From the NCBI GenBank assembly GCA_010909165.1, contig VJWM01000313.1:19343-83342 (forward strand): 64,000 nucleotides of DNA, written 5' to 3'. Numbering within the stretch: position 1 is the stretch's first letter; the number at the start of each line of letters is the position of its first letter. Origin of the DNA: Anthoceros angustus (taxonomy: Eukaryota; Streptophyta; Anthocerotopsida; Anthocerotales; Anthocerotaceae). A program made the position numbers and the translations under genes. This document shows positions 11,261 to 22,959 of this stretch, piece after piece. The notes beneath the pieces are model-generated. The model worked only from the letters and a program-made list of their open reading frames with translations. It was not told the DNA's origin and made no database searches.

Positions 11261-14200
11261 TGTGGAAGACCACATGTACACTAACCCTCTACGAAGTGTC
11301 GGGATGAGCGATTTTTTTTGTTTTGGGTGTTTGTATAGCAAAGTGCTTTGAGAATCGCTGGGTAAGGTCTTTTATCGAGAATGGTCCTTGGCCCTTGGGA
11401 TAATAATTTTCTTTTTGGACCTTAGGTTTCGACCCCATAGGTAGGTCGGAAATAGAGTCCTTAGGTTTTGGTGATTTTGGAATATGAGTGTCTATATATG
11501 CTAGGGTGCCTCACAATATGCCGATTGGGTAGTCAAGTGGGAGGTGGCAGTTCCACCACGGTGGCGAAGAGCAGGACGTCTGGACAGGAGTTTACAACCC
11601 TAGTGGCGGAGGCGGGGTGCGCAGTCGGGCGCGAAGGACACCAGCCTGGTCGCGAATTTCAGGCAGGCGTCGGAGGCGGGCTGCAAGCTGCGGCGCATCT
11701 AGCTGCTGGGCAGTCTCTTTATTTGTCTGGAGGTAGTAGAGCGTCGCGTCAGTCACGGCGGTGGCGGCGGAGGAAACAGTGAAGTAGCGAAGGAGGAAAA
11801 AGAGGCGGCGAGGCAGGCGCGAGTGGAAGAAGTGTGCAAGGGTGGTGTTCCCTTTTCGATGCGGTGGGTGGGTTCTTTGAAACAAGGAGAAAGGAGATGG
11901 CGCTCGGCCGAAATCCCACCTGCGGTGGCCCAACATGGACCCTTTGGAAGGTGAGGCAGCGTGCGGGGCTGGGCTGGAATTTATGGAGAAGAAATGGTGT
12001 TCTGACGGTGGCATTGGTGCAAGAGTCGCCCGGCAATTGAGAACCAAGTTGCAAGAGGCGGAGGAAGAGGCGCGGGATTTGGGGCTCTTTCGAGGCGATG
12101 TATGCATCGGAGGATGGAGCTTGGTAATTGACCCCGGAGAAAGACCACGAGGCTGCGGCGCTCATGAAACTGGAAGTGAGGTGAACAATGGATGGGTGAC
12201 TCGCCAACTCGTGTATACTGGTGGTGGGATTAGCCAAGTGGATTTTGTGTTTCTGCAGCCGGAAGTTGGATCATATGGCGGACCACTTCTGGTCTTTCTT
12301 CATGAGGTGGTTAAAGGTACACAAATCGATTGGAGGATGATCTTTGAAGAGCACATGTGAGGAGGCGTTGCTCTCCCTTCCCTCGGCCCTCCTTGATTTC
12401 ACCTTTTCTAATTCATGTATTCGCGCATTCGGGTGTCTAGCGGAGTTGGGGTGTCGCCCTTCATAGCTGGCGGTCGGGGAACTCAAGGTAGAGGAGGAGT
12501 GTAAGGAGGATTAGGAAGGATTCCGGGATTGGGAATCGCCTCCCTAGAAGATTCGGATGAAGGTGGGGAGGTTTCCAAGGGCAAGAAGCGGGCGGCAGTG
12601 AGCAGGGGTCGGCGAAGAAGGAAGGACGACGGAAGAGGAACCTGACCACCTAGGGTCAGTCGAAATCGGCGCGAGGAGCAGGTGAAGGAGGAGAAAATAA
12701 AGGAAGCGACAAGTTGTCCCCTCGAGGAGGTCGCTGCGCTAGGAGATTGGAGGCGGATGAGGAGTGGCAAACCAACCCCTAGAAGAAGAGGGGTTAGTTT
12801 GAGCCAAGTCATGACGGACTCGGACACATTTTTGGCGACATTTCAGACCCGTCCGGTGAAGTGGAAGGTGACACCGCTCGCGTCACGAAATTGTTGTGGA
12901 GGGAATGGGCAGGGGCAGAATTCGAATCTGAGGCCCGACTTGACCATGGCTCGAGAGGCGGATCTCCTCGACCATGGCTCTCACACAGGCGAGTGTGCGA
13001 GACAGGGAGAAGTTGCTCAAGGAAGTTGGAGGCACAGGCGAGAACAAGGTGGCGGAGGAGGCAGGAATCTGCGGCCCTATGCAAGGCACGGAGGCGGCTA
13101 AGGCCATGTCCACCCAGGAGGCCTTAGTGAATCGAGGTCAAGGCGCATGCTGAGGAGCTTCAAGATGAGGTCTCATGAGTCGAGGCGGTGGAAACAATGG
13201 CGCCTGGAGAAATTCAAGGGCGGAGAGATAGCGAGAGAGGAGCTAGGGCCGAGTCAAGAGAGGCCAAAGCAGAAGAAGGCGAGCCACGGCGATGGCGAAG
13301 CAACCACCGTGGAAACCACCAGTGGCTAAACCGGCCACCGTCGCGGAAGGAGGCAGGGTGGGGAAGCCAGCAGAGCGCAGATGGGGCAGATCACAAACCA
13401 GTAGGCCCGAGATTGTCCACGGAGAGGTAAGGACCTCTATCGAAGGCGTATTGTGCTGCGGCGTCGGATGAGGATGCTCATGTCACAGCCCACGCATGGT
13501 GAGCGGGGTGCTCACTCTAAATGTATGTGGTTGTTGGGACGGGAGGCGAAACTATTGGTGCACATCTTGGCCGCCAGGCGGTGGTTCTTGAATAGGGCCT
13601 ACCCCAGGTAGTCGAGGAGATGGCGGGCGGAGGCGTGGAGGGAGGAGCACGGTATGGGCATCCGATGAGGCGGGGAATGATGCATAGGGCCTATAGCGCA
13701 GCGCCCGAAGGCGCGAAGCAGCGGCGAGGCGAGGTGGAGGTTTGGGGAGAATCGCTCGGATCGGGCGTGGCGGCGAGAGGACTATGGGCGTGGGGCTAGG
13801 CGGCAACCAGAGGCGGTATTTTAGGGCGACATCATAGGTCCGGGGTTTCCTTTTGGGGTTAGGGGATAGGATGTTTTGAGGAGCCTGTGTGTAGTTCTGG
13901 ATTGGTAGGCGCTCGTGGTAGAGCTATTTTTGAACCTTTGGTAGAGTGGTGTGGAGCCACACTAGATGTATAAGAGACCCTTGAGTGTCTCTCTTGACGA
14001 TTTCGGTGTGAACTTGGTGAATCCTGCGGCGGGGTTGATTGGAGGCGTCGATCGACAAACGTTCGATGCAGCCTTCTCGTCACAAGAAGGCGGGAAGATC
14101 CTGGATGGTCGAGGCGGAGTGGCCAAGCTCACGTTTGGGGCGGAATTGGTGAGGCGTCGTAGCTGGAAGCGGGGCAAGGTTGCTGCGGAAAGTGAGTGAG

Positions 14201-14835
14201 ATCGGGCGGGTGAATCGCCTCTTGACCTGCCTCCTCTCCCCCTCCTGCTGCCATCAGGCGTGTTTAATTCTATGAGGGGGAGTCATGTGGCCGGGGTGAG
14301 AGTGTGGCAGGAAGAGGGGTATCCATGTGTGGGAAAGGTTCTTGGCGAAGGGGTGGCGTGCGTGTGTGGGAGGCGGGGAAAATCGTGTGCGTTTTGAGAA
14401 AGCGGGGTGATAGAAAGGCGGCAGTGGTCTGAGGAGGTCGGCGCGGAGGCGAGATTTCATGACGGGGTCGTGGTGCCTAATTTGGAAGTTACGGACTTCC
14501 CTGTGAGAGAATTAGAAGGTGTGAGTCTAGGTGTGTGTGTGTGTAAAGCCATAACTCTCGGAGACCTCGCCGGGGAGCGGTGACAACCCACGGCCTGTAG
14601 CGGCAGTGGTGGTGCCGCTACGGTGGTTGAATCAACCGCTGCGGTGGTGAGCACCCTTCGGTGGTTGGATCTCCACAGTGTTGTTTGGGGTAAAGATCGG
14701 TTGTGGTAGGTCTAGGACCCGTAGTTTAGAACATCTTGACACAAAACCATTCCCTTGGGATCGAATCCTAGGACTATAACGACATAGAGGGTAATGTGGC
14801 CTCTTTGCGCCTTTGGACAGAAACCCCATTCCACA
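11261..14835. mobile_element. 3.6-kb GC-rich insertion with TGTGGAA/TTCCACA ends
   Basis: Copy B is continuous from its counterpart of 11,260 to that of 14,836, so this block is an insertion. It begins TGTGGAAG and ends ATTCCACA, a 7-bp perfect inverted pair of the TG...CA type. It is flanked by CACAT (11,256-11,260) and CACAC (14,836-14,840), a plausible 5-bp target duplication with one mismatch. No internal direct repeat of the ends was seen, so it is best explained as a solo LTR or another whole-unit insertion. It is purine-rich on the plus strand. Partial plus-strand ORFs (11,935-12,360; 12,682-13,101) show no recognisable domain; the first has a Glu/Arg-rich segment (RTKLQEAEEEARDLG). 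Confidence 0.5.
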
Positions 14836-15794
14836 CACACATGCGATTGTACAACCAAGGCACGCCTATCAAAACCTTGTAGCCTAAATCAGCCCGCGCA
14901 TCACAATGTAAGTGAGGTGGAAGGTGAGACCCCAATCACGGTTTGGTTCTTCTTAACACTCAATAGCTTCCTTCTTGTTTGATACGACCATCCGCAAAAA
15001 CACTTTCGTGAGTGGAACTCGGTGAACCCAAGTTGATATTTGTCTCCTCCGTCATCAAGTTGACTCGATCACGAATCAGCGCATTGGGCACCAAGCATCC
15101 ACACAATTTCAACTCAATCTAGGGGTAAAATCAACAAGTTCGACATTTACCTCCAGCGTTTCCTCCCACCCCACTACTTGAGATTCCTCGATCGCTTCTT
15201 TACAATTTTGCGGGATCTCGGACTCACATAATGGCTGTCTGGACCACACCGGCAGTCAAGCAATGCGTCAAGCCCGGAGATCTTATCGACAAGTTCCTCC
15301 CGTTTGCAACACGGCGGCTGGTCGGCTCAAACCTTATTGGTAAAGTTCTGATTCCATGGTCCCTCACAGGGTGGGGCCGGAGGAGCCATTCTGCATACCG
15401 CTCACGAGGTGTCTCATACAAAAGCCCGGCGCCTCCATGCAATATAGGTGCTCTCGTGGTCGTGCAAGCGCCATGGCCACACATCGGCCCACCAACACCT
15501 ATCATAGATGGATTACCAACGGGTTTCCTATGCACTTTTCGGTTGGTAGATGGGCCATGGGACATTATTCCGTTTATTTTAAGCAATTGATATTCCATGA
15601 TACTCATATTGGGCTATCTAGGCATTTCCCGTATTCATGTTTTCCTTGTATTTAGGTATTTTCTTAAAAACATATTTTTGGAAATGTTTTTCCTCTAGCC
15701 TAATTCATTTCTTTATGAACTTAAGTTTGGAGTATGTTCTTAAGCTCCTAGTTTCCTATTTAGTGGGAGTTAGGCTATGTCGTTTGGCTCTTTA

Positions 15795-15946
15795 GGTAGC
15801 TAATTTTCACCCCTACTTCATAGTGAGTGAGAGTGATGAAATGTTTGACATGTTAGGGCCCTCTTCGTAAGGTAGCTAATTTTCACCCCTACTTCATAGT
15901 GAGTGAGAGTGATGAAATATTTGACATATAAGGGCCCTATTCATAA
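15795..15946. repeat. two-copy 76-bp tandem repeat
   Basis: GGTAGCTAATTTTCACCCCT starts at 15,795 and again at 15,871, giving a 76-bp period over two copies. Differences are few (for example AAATGTTTGACATGTTAG versus AAATATTTGACATATAAG). It lies in AT-rich non-coding DNA. Confidence 0.9.
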
Positions 15947-16046
15947 GGTATCCTTTAAACTATAGAATTAACATTATTTATTTCTTAGGGCTACAACTAG
16001 TTTAATTAGTTACTTAATTTGTTATTTGGTTACAACAATCTATAAC

Positions 16047-17119
16047 AGCGTGTGGGTGGAAAGGGGTTTCTCCAGTGACCCCATTTTGCACACGCCCGAA
16101 CTCTTGCGGATGCCAAATTGCAAGCCGAAAAATCCGTATTGAAAACAGCAGTTTTGAAGAGTTTAGGTCTTATTTACGCATTTACAAATGTATTTGATTT
16201 TAAACTTTATCAAATTCTGAGGTATCCTAAAAGAAGGCCACTCTCACGACCCGACGTGTACCAACATTTACGGTTTTAGGGCCTCTACTTGATTACGATC
16301 ATAAACAAGTTTGCGCAACAACTTTCACCTCAATCCTAAGACTATACTCTCACTATGTGAATTCTATAGGACTTTGTTTCTCAAACATTGGCGATAGTAT
16401 CTTCATTGATCTAATGCTCTTGATCCGCGTGCAATGCGAATGAGATTGGTATGGTAGACGCACTTGGAGTGCCAGCGTCTCAAGATTCAAAAGAATGGTT
16501 CTCACTACTAGTTCAAAGCTTTGATCACTACAACAAAAGATGAGGGCTAAGTCAAGATGAGGACATATTCAAATTAGGGAGGTGCACAAAAAGGGTTGAA
16601 AACACCAAAAGGAATCTTTTAAAACAACAAATTAAAAAATTCCAAAAAATGCACGAAAAGGCCAAAATTTTATAGCAAGTGCACTCACTTGCCCGAGAAC
16701 CTGAATTTTTCTTTTTTTTTTGGGATGTATTTCGTATGTTTTTGGATTTTTTGCTTATTTTGTGCAAATAGGCTTGCACACTCCCACGTTGGGTGCGCAA
16801 ACCTATCTGCGCACTCATCTCGTTCCGTTTGTTTTCTAACAGAAATGCTTGTATGGGATGAAGGGCGGACATGCGAAATAACAGCGATGGTTCTCCTTAT
16901 TTTCACCCCAAAATTATGTGTCCACCCATGGATGCGGTACATTGAGACCAAATGAAAATACAGGGTGTGGGGCCGCGACTTTGAACACCACATTTAAATT
17001 AGCAAACACCCTTAAAAAAAGCCTAAAACAAAAGGAATGCGCATTTTTGCCCAAAAAACGACGGGATTTTAACCATAACTCCTTTTTGCCGGAGAAACCC
17101 CTTTCTACCCAGAGGTTAT
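16047..17119. mobile_element. 1.07-kb non-autonomous TIR element (hAT/MULE-like)
   Basis: The block has near-perfect inverted ends: TGGGTGGAAAGGGGTTTCTC near 16,053 and its reverse complement at 17,091-17,111, one substitution apart. It is flanked by the identical octamer TCTATAAC (16,039-16,046 and 17,120-17,127). A related empty sequence at about 18,680-18,740 reads straight through this site, which confirms insertion. An 8-bp duplication suggests hAT; 7 or 9 bp cannot be excluded because the ends next to the duplication are imperfect. The interior has no coding capacity and contains A/T runs. Confidence 0.7.
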
Positions 17120-17214
17120 TCTATAACCACATACTTCGTATAAATATTATGTACTTTTCATTATGATAATCAATGCATAAGATCCTTTGAGCTTGTCCTT
17201 GATTCTCGTCATGA

Positions 17215-18630
17215 CTTTCTGTGCATGTTAATCAAACTGCCGGCTACATACACATCGCCTCTCCTTGTCCTATGGTCCTATGTATGTAGCTGCCTACTAG
17301 GATGCAAAGCGCTCTAGAGGAGCAAGGCGGCCATACCTGCACATGCCTGCGGCAGGCTCACAAATAACGAGAAGGCAATAGATTTGGGTAGAGCCATGCC
17401 CTCTTCTTGCACAGCACAATGGAGGAAGGTCTGAATGCCATGCCGGGGATATCCTTGCATACGGACTTGGTAAAAAGCATGTAGTGACGGGCTGCCTATT
17501 TGATCAATTGATTTGTTGATTGATTAATGCATATATTTTCTTTTCCTTCTATTTTGGTAGATCACGTGAGATCAAGATCCAAGGAGATAATTGTACGCTA
17601 TATATGTATGTGCTAGTGGAAAAGACTATCATAAAAAGTAGTTACACTTCTAAGATAGTATGCTATACATGCATGTCTTAGTATGAAAGACTACCATAAA
17701 GAGTAATTCCTCACTATATATCGTGATATCATAGCAAGAAAGATAATATATCATATAAAGTGAGTATACGCTCTTGCAAAAATTAGCACTTGTTCTTGCA
17801 AAGAACCAATTTGATAGTTCAAAATGAAATCAAAACAAAACTCCATGAACTTTCTAAAGCCGTTCTGGGTCTTAGAAGTAATGCATGTGATGAGGATAGC
17901 AATGGAAAAGAAAGCAAGAAGCCTATGAAAGGGTACATAGTTGTGGAGTGGGGATGAAAGGATTAGGTTTCCTCTTTCAATGGACGAGCTCAACCATGCC
18001 TTGTTCAGCCCTTATTAGACTATACTGGCTGAGTTTGGCTTTCTTCAAAAGGCAACTTGCGATTCCTTGCAATGTAGAGTTGTTCAAGAGATTGCTTCAA
18101 TTTATCAGGAGTAAGCCACCGATACCAACTTCAACCTATCAAAGCATTCTTCATCATCATTGCACACGAAAGTTGGCTTTATGTCACAAGTGTCAGGAGC
18201 TGAACCCTATTGAGTAGATTCCTCTTTCATAACGTTGTAGTCCCTAGTAGTTGTGCGCACGTAATGATGGGAGAATATGCAAACATGAGAATCAAGGTTG
18301 GAAGAATATGCGGACGATTGTGTCAAATATGCTTAGTTTCAACTCGAAAAGTTAGCTTAGCCATAATTTTATTACTTTATTTTCAAAGCGAACCTCCCGA
18401 GAATATGAAGGTAGAAAATTGTAAGTTAGATTTTTAAGTTACAAGACTTCATGGAATGCGAAGACAACACTCCATCACTTCCATGGTGAACTACACATGT
18501 GTGGTAGATCTCTTGGGCGAGCAAGAGAACTTGTGAGGCGTGATATTAACATGCTCTCGAAAATCGCGGCGGACCACATTATTTAGTATACCAAGTGCAG
18601 ATTTGGTGTTGAATGATATTGATATTTTTA
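17215..18630. other. AT-rich stretch without recognisable gene
   Basis: Between the two direct repeats I see no domain, TIR or LTR. Near 17,620-17,720 there are two similar short phrases (GAAAAGACTATCATAAAAAG and GAAAGACTACCATAAAGAG). The short ORFs at 17,948-18,217 and 18,210-18,437 have no recognisable product. Confidence 0.5.
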
Positions 18631-18797
18631 GAAATTAAAATTATTTAATCTTTAGGGCTAGAAGTAGTTTAATTGATTACTTAATTGGTTATTTGGTTAC
18701 AACAACCTATAACCTACTTCACAAATATTATATACTTTCTATTATTATAATCAATGCATAAGATCCTTTGAGCAAGTCCTTGATTCTCTTCATGGTT
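18631..18797. repeat. direct repeat of the 15,966-17,214 flanks
   Basis: This 167-bp stretch (TTTAGGGCTAGAAGTAGTTT ... ATAAGATCCTTTGAGC) matches 15,966-16,046 joined to 17,120-17,214. It is the uninserted version of the site of the 1.07-kb TIR element. The two copies are direct repeats about 1.5 kb apart and may be ends of a small element or an old duplication. Confidence 0.75.
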
Positions 18798-19232
18798 TTG
18801 AGCACAGGCGATTTTTGTACTAGTGTAGAGGATACATCCTCTGTATCATCAATGACACATATTGCAAGATGCCAAAACCTAGGACTTTGGCCGCGGTCCA
18901 CGCTAATGTGTGTGATATGAGGAGGATGTCAATAACACCACCGCCATTTGGACTCATCTACTCGGGTACGAGAGGCAAAGCTTAGCAATTTCCCTCATGC
19001 CTTTGCCACTCATGCTCACTATCCAATCAGCGGAATGTAGCGTCGAGAGATCACGCTTCACTCACAACTCACTCGGTGTGGTAAGAGCTTCTAGATCCTT
19101 TTCAAAGCGGAGATGACTAGACAAGCAAGATACTGTGAACTTATGGAGCTTTCCTCGTGCTTGTCCGTCAGTCAGTCTGAGATGCCAAAAGTTGCTACTA
19201 TCGAGAGATGTTGCTGTTGATCGTGTTTAGGG
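18798..19232. other. non-coding flank of gypsy copy B
   Basis: No ORF, repeat or motif that I can assign. It ends ...TTTAGGG immediately before the TGTGGTAGG terminus of the gypsy LTR. Confidence 0.4.
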
Positions 19233-21936
19233 TGTGGTAGGAAAACCAGGGCACTCGAGACTCTCCCACTATAATGACCACACTTATCCCACTTTGTCAC
19301 TTGTCGTTGGGTTTCGTCCCATGAGACTTGTGTGAAAGTTCGAGGCCTTGTGCGATGCCGTCGCTACTGCGAGAGACACACTTCTCAGCCTTCTAAAGCA
19401 AGGCGCCCTCTACTCACCCCCGGTGCCCTGCACCGAAAAATCACCAATCCTCGACCTACAGCGACACAACACAATTGCGAGGTCACGCCTTAGCGAGGAG
19501 CCTATCACGGGCGCCAGGGACCCCCAGTCCACACCGATTTCGTCCCTACTTCTAAGACCACTCTTCTCCACTCGGGGCGCTCTTTTACTTGATTTGGGAT
19601 TCGTCCCTTAGGCTCACATGGCCTTCCACTAACACCTACACCTCTAATCCTCTACTCATCTCCTCATCCTCTTCCTCCTATTCTAACCTCGATTCGGGCT
19701 TCTTGGGACTAGCCCTTGCAGCTGGCACAGGGTCGGCCTCCACCGGCAAGTTCTTCCTTGGGCGGTTGCTATGAGTTTGACACGGCGAGAACCTCCGAGT
19801 CTTTCCTGTAGTCTACCCTCAAGCCGAGAGTTCACAGGCATTGCCACACACCCAAAGCAAAGCAATTTCACAGCAACCATTCACAAGGGGGCAACTCGTT
19901 TAGGCACTTGCGGAGCAAGTCCTCCACCAAGCACTCAGACCACCGCGACTTCCTCTCTACGACTGCGTTGGCTCACGGCCGAAATTCCTCTGTAATGGCA
20001 AAGGACTCGATGGGGTGGGCGCAAGGCGTGATACTTTACTTTGTGAAATCCTCCTCCTCTTATAGGAGGCCTTCCACATACAACCTCCCTTGGTGACCCT
20101 CTGCGGTCACCTTTTCCAATTTTCTATTATTTCCTACACTTGACATTTAAGGCTGGCATCTAAATCTCGTTGGTAAATTCTATTCTAGCAACTTCACCTA
20201 GATCATCCTTTAAAGGATGTCGACTTACATCACTGTCCTTTCTATTCTTCTATCTAGCATTTATGGTCTTTGACCATATCTAGTCTTCACCTTTTGGGGC
20301 GGGCCGTCCGTTGTGGATTGGCTCCCTCGCCCTCCTTTTTGCTCTTGCCCTTCCCGGCTTGTCATCTTCCTAATGTGTGGGGCAAGTACAATCTTGCCCT
20401 TCCTCCATCTCGTAGCGGCCATTCCTCCATCATCCAGCAATCGCCCCCTCCGCTCGGGCGCCTTTTCTCCAGCCTCGCTGGTGGCGCCTCATCATCGGCA
20501 CCCTACCGCGGTAGTCGGACTACGGGGTGACTTCTACCATGGTAGTCGATCTTCCCTTCTTCTCCATCGGCGATGCCTCTGTTGGATCTTCTTGCTCCTT
20601 CCTCTTGTTTGGTTTGTCCATACCTATCATGGAGCATCTTCAAGTCTTCCCCTCAATGTCGGATTTCCACTAATCCTTGGGCCTTTTTGCATCCTCTCCT
20701 CACAGCTGGCCTTCCCTTGCTCGTGGGGTGAGACTTCTCACCTCCTTCTCTCTTGGTGGGATCCGTCAGTCTCCTCAGGTGGGTTGTCTCTCCCCCCACC
20801 TCCTCTGCGGGGGTGTCACTACCCCGGCTCCTTCCTTCCTCGGCCCCAGCGGCGACTCCCCAGCCAGCCGCCTTCCACCGGTGGTCGGCGGACTACGTGG
20901 GGTGGTATCTACCCCGGTAGTCAGCGGACTACCGTGGTGGGATCCTCCGTGGTGGTGACCCCCAGGTGGGCTGTCCCCCCTCCTTGCTCTCCCGCCACCC
21001 TTCGCTTGGCGCTCCTCCTTCCTCCAGTTCCTCGGAGTCCATGTCACTTGTGGCCTCATCAAATCGAGGCCTTCCGGCTGCACTGCTGACTCCTTCATCA
21101 TCATCATGAGGACCCAATGTCCTCCTCTTGGCCAAGCAAGATCTCATTGGCCTTCAAAATCTATTGTGAGGTGAGCCCCAAGCTATGATATTGCATTTGG
21201 AGATCATCAATCTCCAGGCCATCTCCATCTCACACCTACCCTTGTAGGATCTCTTGTGGTCAATTCTCCCACCTTGACATGGAGGTTACATTCTCCTCCC
21301 TTGCTTCTTGGTGGCTGGCCAATTTTGCTGAAGGGCATAATGCCAAAATCTCCTCTTCCTCACCACATCACATGTACCACCTTTCTTGTGGTACTCCTCC
21401 TCTTGGAACCTCCTTTGTTCCCTTACCATTGTTAAAGTCTCTCCTTCTCACTTGCCCTCTTCCCTCGCTCTAGCTCTCTTGTACTGCTGATCTTGAGCCT
21501 TTAGCTCAGCGCTTCTCTTCAAATTGAGCGGTCTTCGCAATTCTTCTTGTCCGGATCTTGATGGCTTGTAGCCATCACTGCTCTTGCGTCCATTCTTTGG
21601 ACGCTACCTTCTCCTTAGAGCCTCGTTTGTTTTGCCCTTCGCTCTTGCTCTAATTGGGCAAAAGTGCTCCTCATATACATCTCCATGAGTCCCTTTGGGT
21701 TGTTGAATCTCTTTCTCTTTGACAACCTTCCCTCCGGACCTTCTCCATGGCGCGTTGATCCACAATCGGCTGAGCTTCTCTGACCTTCTCCAACTTGGCT
21801 GCCTTCTCGTCGGACTCCATGGCTTCAATTGCCACTTGGTCCTGCTTTCCTCCCATGTCTTGGGCTTTCACTTCTTCTTGGCATGCCCACAAGGCTGCTA
21901 GCTCCTAGCCCCTTCAAAATCCACATGGTGAGTGCT

Positions 21937-22170
21937 TGTAAGGTATTAAAGCCCAAGACTAATACACTTAGTCTAAGTTAGGTGTCGATTAAGTATCATT
22001 AGTTTAGCTTAAGCTAATCACTAGGAAGCTTCTTGTGCTCCTTCCTAGGAGCTTCTTGTGGAGCTTCTAGGAGCTATTGGAGGTATAAATACCTCCAAGC
22101 CTCATCTCAATGTGAGAGCTACTCTTGCCTCCTCCTCTCCTCTCCTCTTTCCACCATGGCGCCACCATCC
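21937..22170 (+). repeat. 5' LTR of copia 1
   Basis: It begins TGTAAGGTATTAAAGCCCAA and matches 26,620-26,866. Differences are mostly short indels, for example CTCCTTCCTAGGAGCTTC versus CTCCTTCCTAGCTTC. The end is placed at the CATCC before the primer-binding site. Confidence 0.85.
22079..22096 (+). promoter_or_regulatory. TATA box inside a perfect palindrome
   Basis: GGAGGTATAAATACCTCC has 8-bp arms around a central AA and contains TATAAATA. The 3' LTR copy (26,771-26,789) has one extra C. Its position in the LTR fits the U3 core promoter of the element. Confidence 0.65.
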
Positions 22171-22177
22171 TTCAACC

Positions 22178-22192
22178 GGTATCGAGCCATGG
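22178..22192 (+). other. copia 1 primer-binding site
   Basis: GGTATCGAGCCATGG lies a few bases after the 5' LTR. It is the plant copia initiator-tRNA(Met) site TGGTATCAGAGCC with CAG read as CG. Two other elements in the window (49,819; 60,438) have the full site. Confidence 0.85.
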
Positions 22193-22254
22193 TTTGGTTG
22201 TGTTGTGATGCTAGAATTTTCTAGTGCAGGCGGTGACTCGTGGAATTGCGTGAT

Positions 22255-22830
22255 CCAGATCGCGGTGGGTGACGCGCGGCGAGCGTGGCGGGCGGGCCGT
22301 GGCGCGACGCGAGCGAGCGGCAGGCGCGTGGCCGTCGGGCCTTGGCGCGAGCGCGCGCAGCCGGCCGCGGGGCGGCGCGCGGGCGCGGCGCGGCGGAGCG
22401 CGGGCGCGGCGCGGCTGGCAGCGGGGCGTGCGGGCGCGGCGCCCGCGCCGCCAGAGGCCGCAGCCCAGGCGCGGCGCCCGCGCGCGCCCGCGAGCCCTGA
22501 GCCCGCGCCCGCGCGCTGGCGCGCGGCGCCGGCCCAGCGGCCGAGGCGCCGGCCGCGGGCGCGGCCGAGCGCCCCGCAGGGCCCATGGCCGGCGCCGGCC
22601 AGCGGCTGAGCCCGCGGCGCCGCCCGCAGCGCGGCGCGCAGCCGCGGCGCTGCAGGCGCGGCGCTGGCCACCCGCGCAAGCGGGCGGCCAGCGCGCGCCG
22701 GCCGCGAGGTGCGCGTGGCGGTGGTGGCCGCGGCGGGCCGTCGGCGGCGCGGTGGCGCGCGGCGTGCGCGGCGGTGGCGTGCAGCAGCGGGCGCGAGGCA
22801 GTGCAGCGCGGGGCGGTGAGCGGTGTCGAA
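22255..22830. repeat. extremely GC-rich leader of copia 1
   Basis: About 575 bp made almost entirely of G and C (GGCGCGCGGGCGCGGCGCGG-like strings) lie between the primer-binding site and gag. All six frames are largely open for compositional reasons. None of the other copia leaders here is comparable. Confidence 0.8.
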
Positions 22831-22959
22831 AATTTATTCGGCGGAATACTCAGGTGGAATAGTCAACGGCAAAATACACGGACCGCACGGTGACTGTTTT
22901 CTTCTTTGACTTTTCTGACAAGGCGAGTCGAGTGTTTTATCTGTATCGATTTTTGAGTC

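Larger units (their letters stand above)
1..15350 (-). mobile_element. Ty3/gypsy retrotransposon copy A, split by two insertions
   Basis: Three separated pieces (1-1,814; 10,750-11,260; 14,836-15,350) align in order and orientation with one uninterrupted stretch of copy B (about 30,303-33,050). Copy A is therefore one minus-strand gypsy pol region into which two elements inserted later. Reading on the minus strand, the 14.8-15.3 kb and 10.7-11.3 kb pieces lie upstream of RT. The 1-1.8 kb piece carries the RT end, RNase H and the charged tail. It runs off the left edge, and resemblance to copy B stops near 15,350, so neither LTR is present. That the pieces are one element is seen directly; the order of insertions is inference. 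Confidence 0.85.

Noticed and set aside
11261-14835. LINE insertion
   Set aside because: No poly-A tail, no LINE RT or endonuclease motif, and both ends have an inverted TGTGGAA/TTCCACA pair.
20313-21089. 258-codon plus-strand open frame
   Set aside because: It lies antisense within the gypsy LTR, is Pro/Ser/Leu-rich because of pyrimidine-rich composition, and its counterpart in the other LTR is not conserved as a frame.
22058-22862. Long overlapping frames on both strands (up to 197 codons)
   Set aside because: All six frames are open because the DNA is almost pure G+C; the predicted proteins are Ala/Arg/Gly low complexity.
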